A DNA stretch of 64,000 nt, taken from CBDDKU01 sp965230375 (GTDB lineage: Bacteria; Bacteroidota; Bacteroidia; Flavobacteriales_D; Cryomorphaceae). The position numbers and the translations under genes were made by a program. Positions 46,795 to 56,322 of the stretch are shown here, piece after piece (position 1 is the stretch's first letter; every line of letters starts with the position of its first letter). Where the stretch lies: positions 1-64,000 of the forward strand of contig CBDDKU010000025.1 in NCBI GenBank assembly GCA_965230375.1, read 5' to 3'. The notes under the pieces are model-generated. The model was not told the origin of the DNA, made no database searches, and saw only the letters and a list, made by a program, of their open reading frames with translations.

Positions 46795-47829
46795 TCAGCT
46801 TTTTTTGAAATCGTTGAATTTGACGCTGAGTGAAAAGTGGTTGCTGGCACCTGCCAAACTATAAGCTGCGCGAGCGTAGCTCAAGTGCATTTTCGCGATT
46901 CGCATCCCTAAACCGTAAGTAAATCCAGCTCCTCCGGGTTTCTCTTCGATTTTGAGTTGCTGGCGACGATTGTAGTTGTAACCAACCCTGATATTGAAAT
47001 TTTGGGTGATCAGAATCTCTGCATTGAAAACCAGGTGTCTCATTAAGTTCTCACCAAACCCATCGGGATTCGTGTTGACTTCTTCACCTGTCAAGGGATC
47101 GATTTCAATTTGGTTCTGCTCGGGAGTCATATCCCATTGCTGTAAATTTTCTGCGATCAACCCAAAGCGAATCGGAGCCTTGGCTAGTTTTTTTGTCAAT
47201 CCGGCCTGAATCTCAAACGGCAAGCTTTGATCAACGCCGTCGCGATAGTGCGAAAGCACATTCCCAAAATTCCGCATCATCACACTTGCAGTAAAGAGCT
47301 TTTCGGAATTGTGATATGTCCCACTCACATCCACTGCCAAAGCCGATGATTTGTATTCAGCTAATTCACTCCAGGCAAACTTGACATTTGCACCAATAGA
47401 AAATCGATCGGTCAATTGTCGACCTAACCCTGCTTGAAGCATGTACTCGCCGGCATTGAATTGACCAACTACTTCGCCAGCACTGTTTGTCATATCAAAG
47501 TCTCCATAACCCACATTCATAAAGGCCACCGATACCGTCCCCAGCGACTTTACATCAAAAGCGTATCCGGCGTGACTGATATTCGATTCACCAAAAAAAC
47601 GAGTATAGCTCAGAGCGATTTGTCTTGTAGAACTCGAGTCGAGTAGGGAAGGGGTCAGAAGACCAAGGTTGAGGTCTCCGTCCTTCACGGCCATGGCATT
47701 ACCTCCAAGTGCAGCGATTCGCGCCGCACTGGTCGATTGCAATATCTGAAAACTGTCTTCTCCATTGCCTTGACCAAACAAACCCAAGCTGGAGATCAGA
47801 CCCACAATTAATAGAAACCTTTTATTCAT
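46795..47829 (-). CDS. porQ: Type IX secretion system protein PorQ
   Basis: Outer-membrane protein of 344 residues with a signal peptide (ending LFGQG) and the PorV/PorQ beta-barrel pattern: STSAARIAALGGNAMAVKDGD near the start, many alternating hydrophobic strands, and a C-terminal strand ending FSLSVKFNDF. PorQ acts with PorU/PorV/PorZ in the surface complex that cleaves the C-terminal sorting domain of T9SS cargo and attaches it. The window encodes six such cargo proteins. It is upstream of, and probably co-transcribed with, cmk. Confidence 0.85.
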   Translation of the reverse strand: MNKRFLLIVGLISSLGLFGQGNGEDSFQILQSTSAARIAALGGNAMAVKDGDLNLGLLTPSLLDSSSTRQIALSYTRFFGESNISHAGYAFDVKSLGTVSVAFMNVGYGDFDMTNSAGEVVGQFNAGEYMLQAGLGRQLTDRFSIGANVKFAWSELAEYKSSALAVDVSGTYHNSEKLFTASVMMRNFGNVLSHYRDGVDQSLPFEIQAGLTKKLAKAPIRFGLIAENLQQWDMTPEQNQIEIDPLTGEEVNTNPDGFGENLMRHLVFNAEILITQNFNIRVGYNYNRRQQLKIEEKPGGAGFTYGLGMRIAKMHLSYARAAYSLAGASNHFSLSVKFNDFKKS

Positions 47830-47965
47830 CCTTCTTCGGAACGAATATAGTCAGTTTCTATTGTTTACCCATTCAATATTTCTAACCTACATTTCACCAA
47901 ACATCGAATCCTACAAAAGTTCAATTCTGTCAGATCGATGCAGGAATATGGCAAAACTATCCATC

Positions 47966-48085
47966 TTCACTCTTCCACTATTCGTTCTCACTTCCCACTT
48001 TTCGCTTTTCACTTCTCACTTCCCACTTCTCACTTATCACTACTCACTTCTCGCTTTTCACTTATCACTTCTCACTTCTCACTTT
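47966..48085. repeat. Long period-7 array (ACTTCTC units)
   Basis: About 15 degenerate copies of a heptamer such as ACTTCTC, ACTTCCC, ACTTATC and GCTTTTC. The strand is strongly pyrimidine-rich. Unlike the other arrays it is on the 5' side of its neighbour (porQ). Confidence 0.85.
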
Positions 48086-48420
48086 TTCCCGCTGTGGTGA
48101 AATAGTACGTTTGATTTTATCTATCATTAGTATATCAAGAAGGCTCAAGGTACTATCGAGTACAAATAACCATCCAATTTTTTACATTTGGTGCCAATTG
48201 GCTCACAGCTTGCAGAATTGAAGTCTGAGAATTCGCCAAGTAAGTAGTGAGCCAACTCTCGGCCTTAATTTTATTCTCTTAGAAACTCCAAAATAAACGA
48301 AAGTCCACCGCACCCATGTGTGAGCTCAGGTATCGGAAGCTCTGCTTCCGCTAATACCGTTCGTTGGAGCATCTGACAGAGGAAGATGTGGAAACCCCGA
48401 AGCATTTCGGGGCGAGTTTG

Positions 48421-48588
48421 CCCTAGTTGAATCGGCTCCTTCCATGGACCACTATTTCATTGCTGACCTTCTTCTTGAGCCGCGAATCAACATCAATTTA
48501 TTAACTGAAATAATTCGTTCATTCCTTTTTACATCTTGAGCAGAAGTATAGTACGTTTCACGAAGTTGTTGATTATTCAATGGGGTTG
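48421..48588. mobile_element. 168-bp insertion in repeat copy C
   Basis: Absent from the other four copies. Its ends, CCCTAGTTGAAT and the reverse complement of the right end, CCCCATTGAAT, are weakly similar, like imperfect terminal repeats; TTG is found at both junctions. It is too short to code for a transposase. Calling it a miniature element is inference. Confidence 0.4.
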
Positions 48589-48661
48589 GGTAAGGCGCTG
48601 TAGTGTTTTCGCGAGTTTCAAGAAATAAAATTACAGCCCAGATTTTTTGTTCCTTTTGTAT

Positions 48662-48695
48662 CCATCGGCCGCCATAGGCTTGCCGACGGCGCGGC
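48662..48695 (-). repeat. GC-rich 34-bp dispersed repeat, copy 2
   Basis: The reverse complement matches 16013-16046 at 31 of 34 bases. It is inserted in the loop of the last hairpin of repeat copy C. Confidence 0.75.
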
Positions 48696-48882
48696 ATGAC
48701 AAAAGGAAGTGGCAAAGACGAACTTTTACCGTTGAATTAAGTCTTAACTAGTATCTGAGTCTTCACCAACATTAAACGGTGTTAAAGGTTCAGATTGAAC
48801 TCGAAACTTGAACCCTTCGAATCGAAGATTCATAAATACAACTTTACCTCTCTCCTCCCGTCAGACCACCAAAATTGAAACC

Positions 48883-50130
48883 ATGCGTATTTTTCTTTTA
48901 ACCTTTTCATTTCTAGTCGCCGTATCGACTTACGGTCAACCGAAGCGAGCTCTTTTCCTCGGAAACAGCTACACAAACTCCAATAACTTACCTAACCTGG
49001 TGAGAAATCTTGCTCTTTCAGTTGAAGATACCCTTGAGGTGGCTTCAAATACGCCCGGTGGATTCCGTCTTATGCAGCATGCATCCAATGCAACAAGTCA
49101 AAACCTTATCGCACAAGGCGATTGGGATTTCGTGGTTCTACAAGAACAAAGTCAGATCCCTTCATTCCCTGATTCTCAGGTTGAAGAAGAGACCTTCCCA
49201 TATGCCGAGCAGCTCAACGAGCAGATCTTAGAATCGAACCCATGTGCTGAAACCGTCTTCTATCGCACATGGGGCAGAGAGAACGGCGACGCTCAAAATT
49301 GTGAGTTCTGGCCACCCGTTTGTACTTATGAGGGAATGGACAGCCTCCTTCACCTTCGCTATATGCAGATGGCGGAAGAAAACGACGCTGTGGTTTCTCC
49401 AGTTGGTGAAGTATGGAAATACCTGCGCGAAAACAATCCTGAGATAAACCTTTACACGGGCGATGGAAGTCATCCATCAGCAGCAGGTTCATACGCCGCT
49501 GCCTGTTCTTTCTACACCGTCTTCTTCCGAAAGGATCCATCTCTTCTCACCTTTGACTTCTCTTTGGGTGAAGATATGGCTGAAACTATCCGACAGGCTT
49601 CGAAAGTAGTGGTCTTCGATCAGCTGGAAGAATGGTTTGTTGGGACTTATGACTTAACGAACGACTGGACCTGGGAACCCATCAATGGATTAGATGTCCA
49701 GTTTTCGAGCCTGGCAACCAACTATACATCAGTGCTATGGACCATTGAAGGCGAGATGTTTACAAACGAAGACTTTACCCACACCTTCCAAACCGAAGGC
49801 GACCACGACATAGTCTTCACAGCTATAAGCAATTGCGATACGATTACAACCATTCAAACAATCTCTATTCAAGCTTTAGGGACTGATCAATTGGAAATCG
49901 AATCCTTGAACATTTATCCCAATCCAACATCAGGGATACTCAATCTGGACATAGAGCCTTCACCTTCTTCTTACCTTGAAGTATATAATATGGCTGGAAC
50001 ACTTGTTCGAAAAGGTGCTCTAACAAAGAATCAATTTGATCTCTCTGGTTTGGCACCAGGTATCTACACAATCAAAATACAAGGTGGCAGCCAAATAAGA
50101 GCAGGCAGGGTAGTCCTATTCCGGGAATAA
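48883..50130 (+). CDS. SGNH-hydrolase-like T9SS cargo protein
   Basis: Secreted protein of 415 residues from the chosen ATG at 48883; a longer frame upstream adds a Ser/Thr/Arg-rich stretch that would spoil the signal peptide. After the signal (ending STYGQ) comes an SGNH-like domain of the DUF4886 type: FLGNSYTNSNNLP (Ser 29), DFVVLQEQS, FYRTWGREN and the C-terminal DGSHPSAAGSY block with Asp and His. It may be an esterase. A PKD-like segment follows, then the T9SS type A sorting domain (NIYPNPTSG ... GRVVLFRE). Confidence 0.85.
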   Translation: MRIFLLTFSFLVAVSTYGQPKRALFLGNSYTNSNNLPNLVRNLALSVEDTLEVASNTPGGFRLMQHASNATSQNLIAQGDWDFVVLQEQSQIPSFPDSQVEEETFPYAEQLNEQILESNPCAETVFYRTWGRENGDAQNCEFWPPVCTYEGMDSLLHLRYMQMAEENDAVVSPVGEVWKYLRENNPEINLYTGDGSHPSAAGSYAAACSFYTVFFRKDPSLLTFDFSLGEDMAETIRQASKVVVFDQLEEWFVGTYDLTNDWTWEPINGLDVQFSSLATNYTSVLWTIEGEMFTNEDFTHTFQTEGDHDIVFTAISNCDTITTIQTISIQALGTDQLEIESLNIYPNPTSGILNLDIEPSPSSYLEVYNMAGTLVRKGALTKNQFDLSGLAPGIYTIKIQGGSQIRAGRVVLFRE

Positions 50131-50389
50131 ATAAAATTTCTGCTTCATCTTGAATAGTACCTTACTAAGGGGCTACTAAGTACCAACTAAGTACCAACTA
50201 AATACCAACTAAGTATAAACTCATCAGCTTCTTTGGGAGCTAATTCTTCCTAAATCAGTAAAATAAATCGGAAAGATATGGTGGTTTTCGCTAATTGCGC
50301 ATTCATCCACTATATCCTTCTGAGCCGAAGACGGTGAATCTATGAATTCCGAATTCCGAACTCCCAATTCGCCATTCCCCATTCGAAAC
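50131..50389. other. Intergenic region with period-11 and period-7 arrays
   Basis: Gap of 259 bases between convergent genes. It carries a period-11 array at 50165-50221 and a period-7 array at 50345-50391. Nothing else is recognised. Confidence 0.6.
50165..50221. repeat. Period-11 tandem array
   Basis: Four to five units of ACTAAGTACCA with point changes. Confidence 0.8.
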
Positions 50390-50391
50390 TC
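50345..50391. repeat. Period-7 array at the lon 3' end
   Basis: About six units such as AATTCCG, AACTCCC, CATTCCC. On the minus strand it begins at the lon stop codon. Confidence 0.75.
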
Positions 50392-52834
50392 ATTTCTCCA
50401 TTGTCTCAATCGGATTCTTCACCTTTTGATTCGTCAGCGCCTTGTCGATCACATCCATCATATTCTCAACATAGTGGAATGTCAACCCTTTTAAGTACCT
50501 CGGGTTGATCTCTTTGATGTCTTGCTCGTTCTTACTAGAGAGAATAATCTCCTTGATATTCGCCCGCTTCGCAGCCAAAATCTTCTCTTTAATTCCACCA
50601 ACCGGAAGCACCTTCCCTCTCAGCGTGATCTCCCCAGTCATGGCCAGATACTTCTTGACTTTTCGTTGCGTAAACTGCGAAGCCAAAGCAGTGAGAATCG
50701 TAATCCCCGCAGAAGGTCCATCCTTGGGTGTAGCCCCTTCAGGCACGTGCATGTGAACATTCCAGTTCTCAAATACGTCGGGGTTTAAGCCAATTTCAGC
50801 AGCGTGAGACTTCAGGTACTCCAATGCGATGACTGCCGACTCTTTCATGACATCACCGAGGTTTCCGGTAAGGGTGAGCTTACCTTTTCCTTTGGTAATG
50901 CTCGTCTCGATAAAGAGAATATCTCCACCCGTTGCTGTCCACGCCAACCCAGTAACTACACCGGCTACCTCGTTGTCCTGGTACTTATCCTTCGCTCTTG
51001 ATGGCCCGAGAATCGGCTCCAATTGGTCGGGTAAAATTGCTGGTTCAAACTCTTCTTCCAATGCAATCTGCATCGCGCGGTGTCGTACCAGTTTTGAGAT
51101 TCGCTTCTCCAGCCCTCGCACACCAGACTCGTTTGTGTACTCTACAACTAATTTCTCAAGCGTCGTCTTGCCCAATTTGATCTGAGCGGCCTTCAATCCA
51201 TTCTCTTTGATCTGTTTCGGTAGCAAGTGTCTCTTGGCAATTTCAATCTTCTCTTCTACGGTATACCCATTTACTTCGATGATCTCCATACGGTCTCTCA
51301 GCGCTGGGTGAACCGTGTTTAAAGAGTTTGCCGTAGCTACGAACATCACATTCGACAAGTCGTAGTCCATCTCTACGTAGTTATCGTAGAAAGTCGCGTT
51401 TTGTTCAGGGTCCAGGACTTCAAGCATAGCTGAAGATGGATCTCCATGAGCATCGCGTCCAAGTTTATCAATCTCATCGAGAATAAACACAGGATTGCTC
51501 GTCCCCGCCTTTTTAATATTCTGAAGAATTCTTCCAGGTAGTGCGCCGATATAGGTTTTTCGGTGACCACGAATCTCAGCTTCATCTCGCAATCCGCCCA
51601 GCGACATACGCGTGTACTTTCTTCCTAAAGCTGCAGCGATAGATTTTCCAAGCGAAGTCTTACCAACACCGGGAGGGCCGTAAAGACAAATAATGGGAGA
51701 CTTCATATTCCCCTTTAGCTTCAACACTGCCAGGTGTTCTATAATCCGATCCTTTACTTTTTCCAGACCGTAGTGGTCCTTGTCCAATATCTTTTGAGCT
51801 CGCTTCAGGTCAAACAAATCTTTCGAGTACTCGTTCCAGGGAAGGTCGAGAAGAGTTTCGATGTAATTGAGTTGCACAGAAAAATCGGCTCCTTGTGGAT
51901 TCATCCGCTCCAATCGGTCTAGCTCCTTCTTAAAGGCTTTAGCTGTTTTAGAATTCCACTTTTTCTTTTCGCCTCGGGCGCGCAGCTCGGCTACCATTTC
52001 CTCTTGCGGATTCCCACCTAACTCTTCCTGTATGGTCTTCATCTGCTGGTGAAGAAAATACTCGCGCTGCTGCTGATCAATATCCGTTTTTACCTTGCTC
52101 TGAATGTCGTTTTTGAGCTCCAGCATCTGAAGCTCTTTGGTCAAAAACTCCAGCACCATCTCAGCTCGCTTCCTCAGGTCGGCTGTTTCCAGAAGCTTTT
52201 GCTTATCGCTCACCGCCGCATTCATATTGCTGGAGATGAAATTGATCAAGAAACTATAGCTCTCAATATTCTTGATGGCAAAAGATGCTTCACTCGGAAT
52301 ATTGGGGCTCTGCTTGATTATTTGCAAGGCCAAATCCTTAAGCGATCCCACCAAGGCTTCAAACTTTTTGATGTCCCTTTTGGGCTTGATCTCTGGAAAT
52401 GCGCTGACCCGAGCCTTTAAATATGGATCAACTTCCACGACTTCCAAAAGCTCAAACCGCTTCTTTCCTTGAATAATCACGGTGGTGCTCCCATCGGGCA
52501 TTTTCAGCATCCGTACTATTTTAGCCACCGTACCAATCGTGTTCAGGTCTTCTATTTCGGGATCTTCTACTTCCTGATCCTTCTGACTCACCACTCCAAT
52601 GGTTCGGGTGCCGGCGTATGCTTCGCGGATAAGCTTGATGCTCTTGTCACGCCCAACAGTAATGGGTAGGACAACTCCCGGAAACAATACGGTATTTCGG
52701 ATGGGTAATATGGGTAATTCCTGAGGCGTTTCCTCCGCGTTGATCTGGTCTTCGTCTTCTGAAGTGATCAACGGAATGATTTCCGTCTCTGTATCTATTA
52801 TATCTTGAAACTCGATCTGCTCGAACATGCTCAT
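50390..52834 (-). CDS. lon: Lon protease (ATP-dependent)
   Basis: Full-length LonA-type protease of 814 residues. The N-terminal substrate-binding domain begins at ELPILPIRNTVLFPGVVLPI; the AAA+ domain has Walker A GPPGVGKTS (about residue 385) and Walker B VFILDEIDK; the C-terminal Ser-Lys protease domain has PKDGPSAGIT (Ser near 708) and GGIKEKILAAKRA (catalytic Lys about 43 residues later). It degrades damaged and regulatory proteins in the cytoplasm. It is 92 bases downstream of the GlmU-like gene on the same strand. Confidence 0.96.
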   Translation of the reverse strand: MSMFEQIEFQDIIDTETEIIPLITSEDEDQINAEETPQELPILPIRNTVLFPGVVLPITVGRDKSIKLIREAYAGTRTIGVVSQKDQEVEDPEIEDLNTIGTVAKIVRMLKMPDGSTTVIIQGKKRFELLEVVEVDPYLKARVSAFPEIKPKRDIKKFEALVGSLKDLALQIIKQSPNIPSEASFAIKNIESYSFLINFISSNMNAAVSDKQKLLETADLRKRAEMVLEFLTKELQMLELKNDIQSKVKTDIDQQQREYFLHQQMKTIQEELGGNPQEEMVAELRARGEKKKWNSKTAKAFKKELDRLERMNPQGADFSVQLNYIETLLDLPWNEYSKDLFDLKRAQKILDKDHYGLEKVKDRIIEHLAVLKLKGNMKSPIICLYGPPGVGKTSLGKSIAAALGRKYTRMSLGGLRDEAEIRGHRKTYIGALPGRILQNIKKAGTSNPVFILDEIDKLGRDAHGDPSSAMLEVLDPEQNATFYDNYVEMDYDLSNVMFVATANSLNTVHPALRDRMEIIEVNGYTVEEKIEIAKRHLLPKQIKENGLKAAQIKLGKTTLEKLVVEYTNESGVRGLEKRISKLVRHRAMQIALEEEFEPAILPDQLEPILGPSRAKDKYQDNEVAGVVTGLAWTATGGDILFIETSITKGKGKLTLTGNLGDVMKESAVIALEYLKSHAAEIGLNPDVFENWNVHMHVPEGATPKDGPSAGITILTALASQFTQRKVKKYLAMTGEITLRGKVLPVGGIKEKILAAKRANIKEIILSSKNEQDIKEINPRYLKGLTFHYVENMMDVIDKALTNQKVKNPIETMEK

Positions 52835-52926
52835 GTGCTAATCTATATGTTGTGGACAAAATGTCAGTCCCCTATGGGAATTTTGGTCCATCCCCACTTA
52901 GTCAATAGGCGTGCCAAAGGCGGGGA

Positions 52927-54129
52927 TCACCCACGGAACTTCTTGTCGTAGTCTGAAACAAAACGAAATATTTCGCGCTCTGTTTCACTTAAGTCGAGGT
53001 TTCTTCGGCTCATCATGGCTTCTGATGCCTCGAATGCCTTTTCCATTTTAAAGCTCGTCATTTCTCCAGGGCTTCCCCAGGTAAATGAAGGCACAAACTT
53101 CGGCGGGAAGCCACTATCAAAAACATTGGCGCACATGCCTACTACCGTACCCGTGTTGAACATGGTGTTGATGCTGGACTTCGAGTGGTCGCCCATTACC
53201 AAGCCATGAAACTGAAGCCCAGTAGAAAGCTGGCTCTCCGATTCGTAATCCCACACCTTCACTTCGCCATAATTGTTCTTCAGGTTTGATGTATTGGTGT
53301 CTGCACCAAGATTACACCAGCTACCTACTACCGAATTGCCCAGGTATCCATCGTGTCCTTTATTGGAGTAGTTATGGATAACCGAATTCCCGACTTCGCC
53401 ACCTACTTTACAATGCGCTCCCACACTTGTAGCGCCATAAATTTTCGCTCCCATTTTTACTGTGCTATGGGCCCCGAGATAAAACGGTCCACGAATCAAA
53501 GCCCCCTCCATGATCTCAGCATCGGCGTCGATGTAGATAGGGCCAGTGCTTGCATTCAAAATACAAGGACCAACCTTTGCCGATGGATGGATGTAGATGT
53601 CTTCCCCGATGACCTGAACTCCTTCGGGAAGATTTTGCTTAGGGGTCGGTTCACATGGCTCAAAATCTTTTCGAAGCCAGGTGTCATTATGTGCAAATAT
53701 GTCAGACGGCCTGTCAATTATTTCCAAATCTTCACTCCATTCAGTAGGGTTCGAGCCAAATCCGTCCAAGTCAATTGATTCACCTTCGGCTACCTTTTTA
53801 AAGAGATTCTCCGCGTTGCTACCTTTAAGTTTCCCGGCTAAAAAACGATTACCGTTCTTCAGTACCTGGCTTTTTTCTAAACTTTGGATGGCGTTTAGAA
53901 TCGAAGCGGTCGGTAGCAATCCTGAATTCAGCACAAGACAATCTCCAGATGGTAGATCTCCATACAAATCTTGGAGGTAACCTCGACTCACCACAGACAC
54001 TTCAGCCCCTAGCGCTGCTTCCCATTTTGATTTAATGGAAGAGCAACCGATCAATAAATCGCTTGCCGATCGGGAAAAGGTGAGCGGAAGAAGCTTCTTC
54101 CAGTGTAAATCAATCAAGACTACCTGCAT
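52927..54129 (-). CDS. GlmU-like sugar nucleotidyltransferase (TIGR03991 type)
   Basis: Protein of 400 residues in two parts: a divergent nucleotidyltransferase-like N-terminal domain (MQVVLIDLHWKKLLPLTFSRS, about 1-180) and a left-handed beta-helix of hexapeptide repeats (about 185-370: IYIHPSAKVGP, IMEGALIRGPFYLG, GDHSKSSINTMF). It resembles Bacteroidetes proteins annotated as putative GlmU-type enzymes; the usual GxGTR nucleotide loop is not obvious, so the reaction is unproven. I chose the start at 54129 because the upstream in-frame ATG lies inside the terminator at 54152-54182. Confidence 0.8.
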   Translation of the reverse strand: MQVVLIDLHWKKLLPLTFSRSASDLLIGCSSIKSKWEAALGAEVSVVSRGYLQDLYGDLPSGDCLVLNSGLLPTASILNAIQSLEKSQVLKNGNRFLAGKLKGSNAENLFKKVAEGESIDLDGFGSNPTEWSEDLEIIDRPSDIFAHNDTWLRKDFEPCEPTPKQNLPEGVQVIGEDIYIHPSAKVGPCILNASTGPIYIDADAEIMEGALIRGPFYLGAHSTVKMGAKIYGATSVGAHCKVGGEVGNSVIHNYSNKGHDGYLGNSVVGSWCNLGADTNTSNLKNNYGEVKVWDYESESQLSTGLQFHGLVMGDHSKSSINTMFNTGTVVGMCANVFDSGFPPKFVPSFTWGSPGEMTSFKMEKAFEASEAMMSRRNLDLSETEREIFRFVSDYDKKFRG

Positions 54130-54151
54130 GGGAAAGTTTTGGTCAAAATAA

Positions 54152-54182
54152 AAAAAGCCTTTCCGCAACGGAAAGGCTTTTT
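54152..54182. terminator. Bidirectional terminator between rpmE2 and the GlmU-like gene
   Basis: Perfect 14-bp stem AAAAAGCCTTTCCG/CGGAAAGGCTTTTT with a three-base loop; T runs occur on both strands. It lies about 22 bases after the rpmE2 stop. Confidence 0.92.
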
Positions 54183-54204
54183 CAATTTTATTCGACTCGC
54201 AGAA

Positions 54205-54462
54205 TTACTTCTTCTGGAATTTAGCGTAACGCTTGCGGAATTTGTCAACACGTCCTGCCGTATCAACGAACTGCATTTTACCAGTAAAGTAAGGGTGCGA
54301 TGTATGTGAAATCTCGAGTTTTACTAAAGGATACTCATTCCCATCTTCCCACTTTATTGTCTCCGATGAAGGAGCAGTAGAACGACTTAGGAAAGTATAT
54401 TCATTAGACATGTCTTTGAAAACAACGAGTCTATAGTCTTCTGGATGGATGTCTTTTTTCAT
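54205..54462 (-). CDS. rpmE2: 50S ribosomal protein L31 type B (zinc-free)
   Basis: Protein of 85 residues starting MKKDIHPEDYRLVVFKDMS and containing the type B pattern SHPYFTGKMQFVDTAGRVDKFRKRY. The CxxC zinc ligands of the type A form are absent. Type B L31 often replaces the zinc form when zinc is scarce, but in many Bacteroidetes it is the only L31. I chose the ATG at 54462, which follows the -7 box; a longer frame upstream crosses it. Confidence 0.94.
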   Translation of the reverse strand: MKKDIHPEDYRLVVFKDMSNEYTFLSRSTAPSSETIKWEDGNEYPLVKLEISHTSHPYFTGKMQFVDTAGRVDKFRKRYAKFQKK

Positions 54463-54484
54463 GATCTGTTCATTAATTGGGGTG

Positions 54485-54492
54485 CAAATGTA
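54485..54492 (-). promoter_or_regulatory. -7 box (TACATTTG) for rpmE2
   Basis: Exact TAnnTTTG match on the minus strand, 22 bases before the ATG. Confidence 0.6.
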
Positions 54493-54565
54493 GGGATTTC
54501 TTTCGTTTGAAAAAAATACTTCAGTCAATTTTGTAATATTTGCCTGCGAATTTAGTTATACACCT

Positions 54566-56071
54566 GTGGGAATGCGAATTTTTGAAAGGGTAATACCTGT
54601 CTTTTTGCTGGTTGTCGTAGTGATGGCGGGCGTTTCGAGCTGTAAAAAAGATGATGTCAATACGTCACCCGATGTGCGACTTTCGTTTTCCACAGACTCG
54701 GTACATTTCGATACGCTTTTTGCGACAGTGGGCTCTGCTACCCGCAGCTTTATGATCTACAATAACGAAGACGAATACGTCAATATCTCGCGAATTCGTC
54801 TGGCCAATGACCCCAATAACTCTTTTCGAATTAATGTCGATGGTCTCTCGGGTACCGAGATGAACGACGTAGAAATTGGACCAAAGGACAGCTTATTCGT
54901 TTTTGTGGAAGTGACCGTCGAGCCAAATGCCAACATGCTCTACCCATTTGTGGAAGGCGAAGTTGAATTTACCACCAATGGCAACAATCAAAGCGTCAAA
55001 CTAGTGGCCTGGGGCTGGGATGCCATCTTCTACGTTCCGACCGAATTCCCGACAAATGGCCTACCTGACTTTAGCTTTGTAGACGGCTTTGGCGAGATTG
55101 ATGCATCGGTGACCTGGACTGCCGATCGACCTGTGGTAGTCTATGGCTACGTCGTGATCGACTCGACCCAAACCTTGACCATCGAGCCGGGAACTCAGGT
55201 TTTCTTTCACAATAGCTCGGGCTTATGGGCTTATCGATATGGGCAGCTCATAGCAGAAGGGACTCTCGAAAACCCTATCATATTTCAAGGCGACCGCCTC
55301 GAACCGTTTTACGATGAAGAGCCGGGTCAGTGGGATCGGATTTGGGTAAACGATGCTCCATCGGGAGAAGATCACATCTTCCGCAATGTGTTGATCAAAA
55401 ACAACTTTATCGGAATCCAGGCTGAGAGCGATCCATTTAATGTTTCACCAGACCCTGGACAGCGCTCACCAAATAAGCTCGTGTTGGAAAACGTGGCTAT
55501 CCGAAATAATTCGATCGCTTCTATCTTCGCCAAGAATTTTGAAGTCGAAGCCGAAAACTTCCTGGGTTCAAGCGCAGGACAGTACGTGTTCGCAGGCACA
55601 GGTAGTGGCTCATACCGATTTGAGCAGGCGACATTCGCCAACAACTGGCGTTTCTCAACGAGGCAAACGCCTTCAGTTTTTCTGACCAATGTCGCACCCC
55701 TTGATGCCAATACAGTTGGTATAGGTCTAATTGAAAACAGCCACTTTAGAAACTGTATCATTCACGGAAATGGCTTCAATGAACTCGGTTTTGATATGGA
55801 TGATCAAGTACCTGTGGATTCAGGCGATTTGGAGTTTAAGAACTGCGTTATTCGAGGTGAGGAAGAAGAGCTCAAGCCTTATGTAGGACTCTACCTGATT
55901 GATCAAATTTTCGTTGGAGAAGAACCCGGATTCGTTGACTTTGCTGAGGGTGACTTCAGGTTAGAGCCCGATGCATTCTCGATAGGGAAGGGTTCAAATT
56001 TTCCCAATTTACCTGACAGCGATATCATTGGCACACCCCTACAACAACCCACGTCCGCTGGGGTGTTTTGA
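54566..56071 (+). CDS. Lipoprotein with right-handed beta-helix
   Basis: Predicted lipoprotein of 501 residues: lipobox VSSC (Cys 26), an Ig-like or abnormal-spindle-like domain (about 38-150: DSVHFDTLFATVGSATRSFMIYNN), then a beta-helix region (about 165-480) with short strand-turn repeats (GTQVFFHNSSGLWAYRYGQLIAEGT, HFRNCIIHGNGFNELGF). The fold is like that of polysaccharide-binding proteins and lyases, but no catalytic motif is evident. It is divergent from rpmE2 and 14 bases upstream of the DUF3820 gene. Confidence 0.82.
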   Translation: MGMRIFERVIPVFLLVVVVMAGVSSCKKDDVNTSPDVRLSFSTDSVHFDTLFATVGSATRSFMIYNNEDEYVNISRIRLANDPNNSFRINVDGLSGTEMNDVEIGPKDSLFVFVEVTVEPNANMLYPFVEGEVEFTTNGNNQSVKLVAWGWDAIFYVPTEFPTNGLPDFSFVDGFGEIDASVTWTADRPVVVYGYVVIDSTQTLTIEPGTQVFFHNSSGLWAYRYGQLIAEGTLENPIIFQGDRLEPFYDEEPGQWDRIWVNDAPSGEDHIFRNVLIKNNFIGIQAESDPFNVSPDPGQRSPNKLVLENVAIRNNSIASIFAKNFEVEAENFLGSSAGQYVFAGTGSGSYRFEQATFANNWRFSTRQTPSVFLTNVAPLDANTVGIGLIENSHFRNCIIHGNGFNELGFDMDDQVPVDSGDLEFKNCVIRGEEEELKPYVGLYLIDQIFVGEEPGFVDFAEGDFRLEPDAFSIGKGSNFPNLPDSDIIGTPLQQPTSAGVF

Positions 56072-56085
56072 GTTCCTAAAGTAGT

Positions 56086-56322
56086 ATGGATGGACTACCA
56101 AAAGAATCTTTACCACTTCTTGTGCAGTGGAAAATGCCCTTTGGCAAGTACAAGGGCACACTTCTCGCTGATTTGCCCATAGCCTATCTCGAGTGGTTTC
56201 AGCGCAAAGGATTTCCAGATGGAAAACTCGGAGACCTTCTCCAAATTCTCTATCAAATCAAACTCAACGGGCTCGAAGAAATCCTTTGGGAACTCAAGCG
56301 CATTGAATCTTTGAAGTCTTGA
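56086..56322 (+). CDS. DUF3820 family protein
   Basis: Small cytoplasmic protein of 78 residues with the DUF3820 core MPFGKYKGTLLADLPIAYLEWF and then a helical tail. The family is related to putative quorum-sensing-regulated virulence factors and to a domain found in exonucleases; function is unproven. It lies 14 bases after the beta-helix lipoprotein gene. Confidence 0.88.
   Translation: MDGLPKESLPLLVQWKMPFGKYKGTLLADLPIAYLEWFQRKGFPDGKLGDLLQILYQIKLNGLEEILWELKRIESLKS

Larger units (their letters stand above)
48198..48708 (+). repeat. Structured dispersed repeat, copy C (with two insertions)
   Basis: Contains all six helices, including GCATCT/AGATGT and CCCCGAA/TTCGGGG. It is interrupted twice: 168 bases at 48421-48588 split the GAGTTTG/GGTAAGG segment, and 33 bases at 48663-48695 lie exactly in the loop of the terminal TTCCTTTTGT/ACAAAAGGAA hairpin. 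Confidence 0.88.
47830..48882. other. Divergent intergenic region with a heptamer array and repeat copy C
   Basis: Gap of about 1050 bases between porQ and the SGNH-like gene. It holds the long period-7 array (47966-48085) and repeat copy C with its insertions (48198-48708). An open frame on the minus strand over 48452-48715 is made of repeat sequence and is not called. No gene is visible. Confidence 0.6.

Noticed and set aside
47966..48085. Possible CRISPR array
   Set aside because: The period is seven bases with no spacers; no cas gene is present. The 111-bp units at 26756-27421 are coding and also not CRISPR.
54130..54168. Upstream start for the GlmU-like gene
   Set aside because: The added residues are encoded by the terminator hairpin at 54152-54182.
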